Assembly: GCA_029940235.1 (NCBI GenBank)
Contig: JAOZRI010000153.1
Span: 1 to 5,961, forward strand
DNA from: Desulfobacula sp.
Lineage (GTDB): Bacteria > Desulfobacterota > Desulfobacteria > Desulfobacterales > Desulfobacteraceae
Length of the DNA stretch: 5,961 bases
Direction of reading: 5' to 3'
Both the position numbers and the translations under genes were made by a program. The notes under the pieces were generated by a model. That model was not told the DNA's origin and searched no databases. It saw only the letters and a list, made by a program, of their open reading frames with translations. Below, in pieces: positions 5,645 through 5,961 of the stretch; positions within the stretch are counted from its first letter, which is position 1; each line of letters begins with the position of its first letter.

Positions 5645-5961
5645 TGGATATTGATATAGTTAATTCAAATCTTGCCAACTCTAAAATTGGTAAAATAAAA
5701 AAACAGAATTCAGATTTTGTCTCTGACAAACTCAAGGAAAAAGAGTTAAAAGAGGCGTGTGAAGGCTTTGAAGCAATATTTTTGAATACAATGATAAAAT
5801 CCATGCGCAAATCTCTGCCGGGCAATGCACTTTTTATGGACTCCCATGGAATGGATATGTATAAATCAATGTATGATCAGTATCTTGCCGATGAGTTATC
5901 CCAATCCAGAACATCTCTTGGTGTAAAAGAATTTTTATATAATCAGTTAAAAGACTCTCTG
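5644..5961 (+). CDS. flgJ: Flagellar rod-binding protein FlgJ, N-terminal domain (3' end outside window)
   Basis: The ATG at 5644 shares its A with the flgI stop (TGATG), a typical translationally coupled overlap. GGTGGT (5632-5637) just upstream can serve as ribosome binding site. The visible 106 residues run open to the last base. After a short polar leader the rod-binding domain is clear: LKEACEGFEAIFLNTMIKSMRKSLPG (35-60), HGMDMYKSMYDQYLADELSQ (68-87) and SLGVKEFLYNQL (91-102). This domain caps or scaffolds the growing rod in the periplasm. In enterobacteria a C-terminal muramidase domain follows, while many other bacteria have only the rod-binding part. The window ends before this can be decided. 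It is not in a frame broken by any stop. Confidence 0.93.
   Translation, partial: MDIDIVNSNLANSKIGKIKKQNSDFVSDKLKEKELKEACEGFEAIFLNTMIKSMRKSLPGNALFMDSHGMDMYKSMYDQYLADELSQSRTSLGVKEFLYNQLKDSL

Overview
This window is a stretch of flagellar gene cluster from a diderm (Gram-negative) bacterium. It contains genes for both the outer-membrane L ring (FlgH) and the periplasmic P ring (FlgI), which monoderm bacteria lack. The DNA is AT-rich (roughly 40% G+C by eye, not computed). The sigma-54 promoter, the gene order flgF-flgG-flgA-flgH-flgI-flgJ, the long FlgA and the upstream FliK-like/FlhB-like pair together suggest a member of the former Deltaproteobacteria, perhaps a Desulfobacter/Desulfobacula-type sulfate reducer. 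That assignment is inference from protein style and is not proven. All genes read on the + strand.

Left part (1-824): the 3' end of a gene whose product resembles the C-terminal domain of the hook-length control protein FliK. It is followed by a 91-residue stand-alone homologue of the cytoplasmic C-terminal domain of the export-gate protein FlhB. In the well-studied system FliK-C contacts FlhB-C to switch export specificity, so the pairing of these two genes is meaningful.

Middle (825-1142): a 318-base non-coding region that holds a near-consensus sigma-54 promoter (1051-1066). The predicted transcription start is near 1077, and the promoter reads into flgF. Upstream lie a 7-bp direct repeat with 11-bp period and an AT-only-looking hairpin with a T run.

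Right part (1143-5961): an operon-like run of six genes. FlgF and FlgG are the proximal and distal rod. FlgA is the periplasmic chaperone for FlgI. FlgH is the L-ring lipoprotein, FlgI the P ring, and FlgJ (cut by the window end) the rod-binding cap or scaffold. From flgG on, spacing is tight (15, 4 and 18 bases, then a 1-base overlap). The one break is a 172-base gap between flgF and flgG, nearly filled by a ~124-base imperfect palindrome that starts directly after the flgF stop codon and looks like an inserted repeat element.

The window is mainly conserved flagellar machinery, and I see no evidence for an entirely new system. The points worth a second look are the palindromic element inside the operon, the FliK-like/FlhB-like pair in which the FlhB piece lacks the NPTH self-cleavage motif, the promoter region architecture, and a 19-codon reading frame whose stop overlaps the flgF start.
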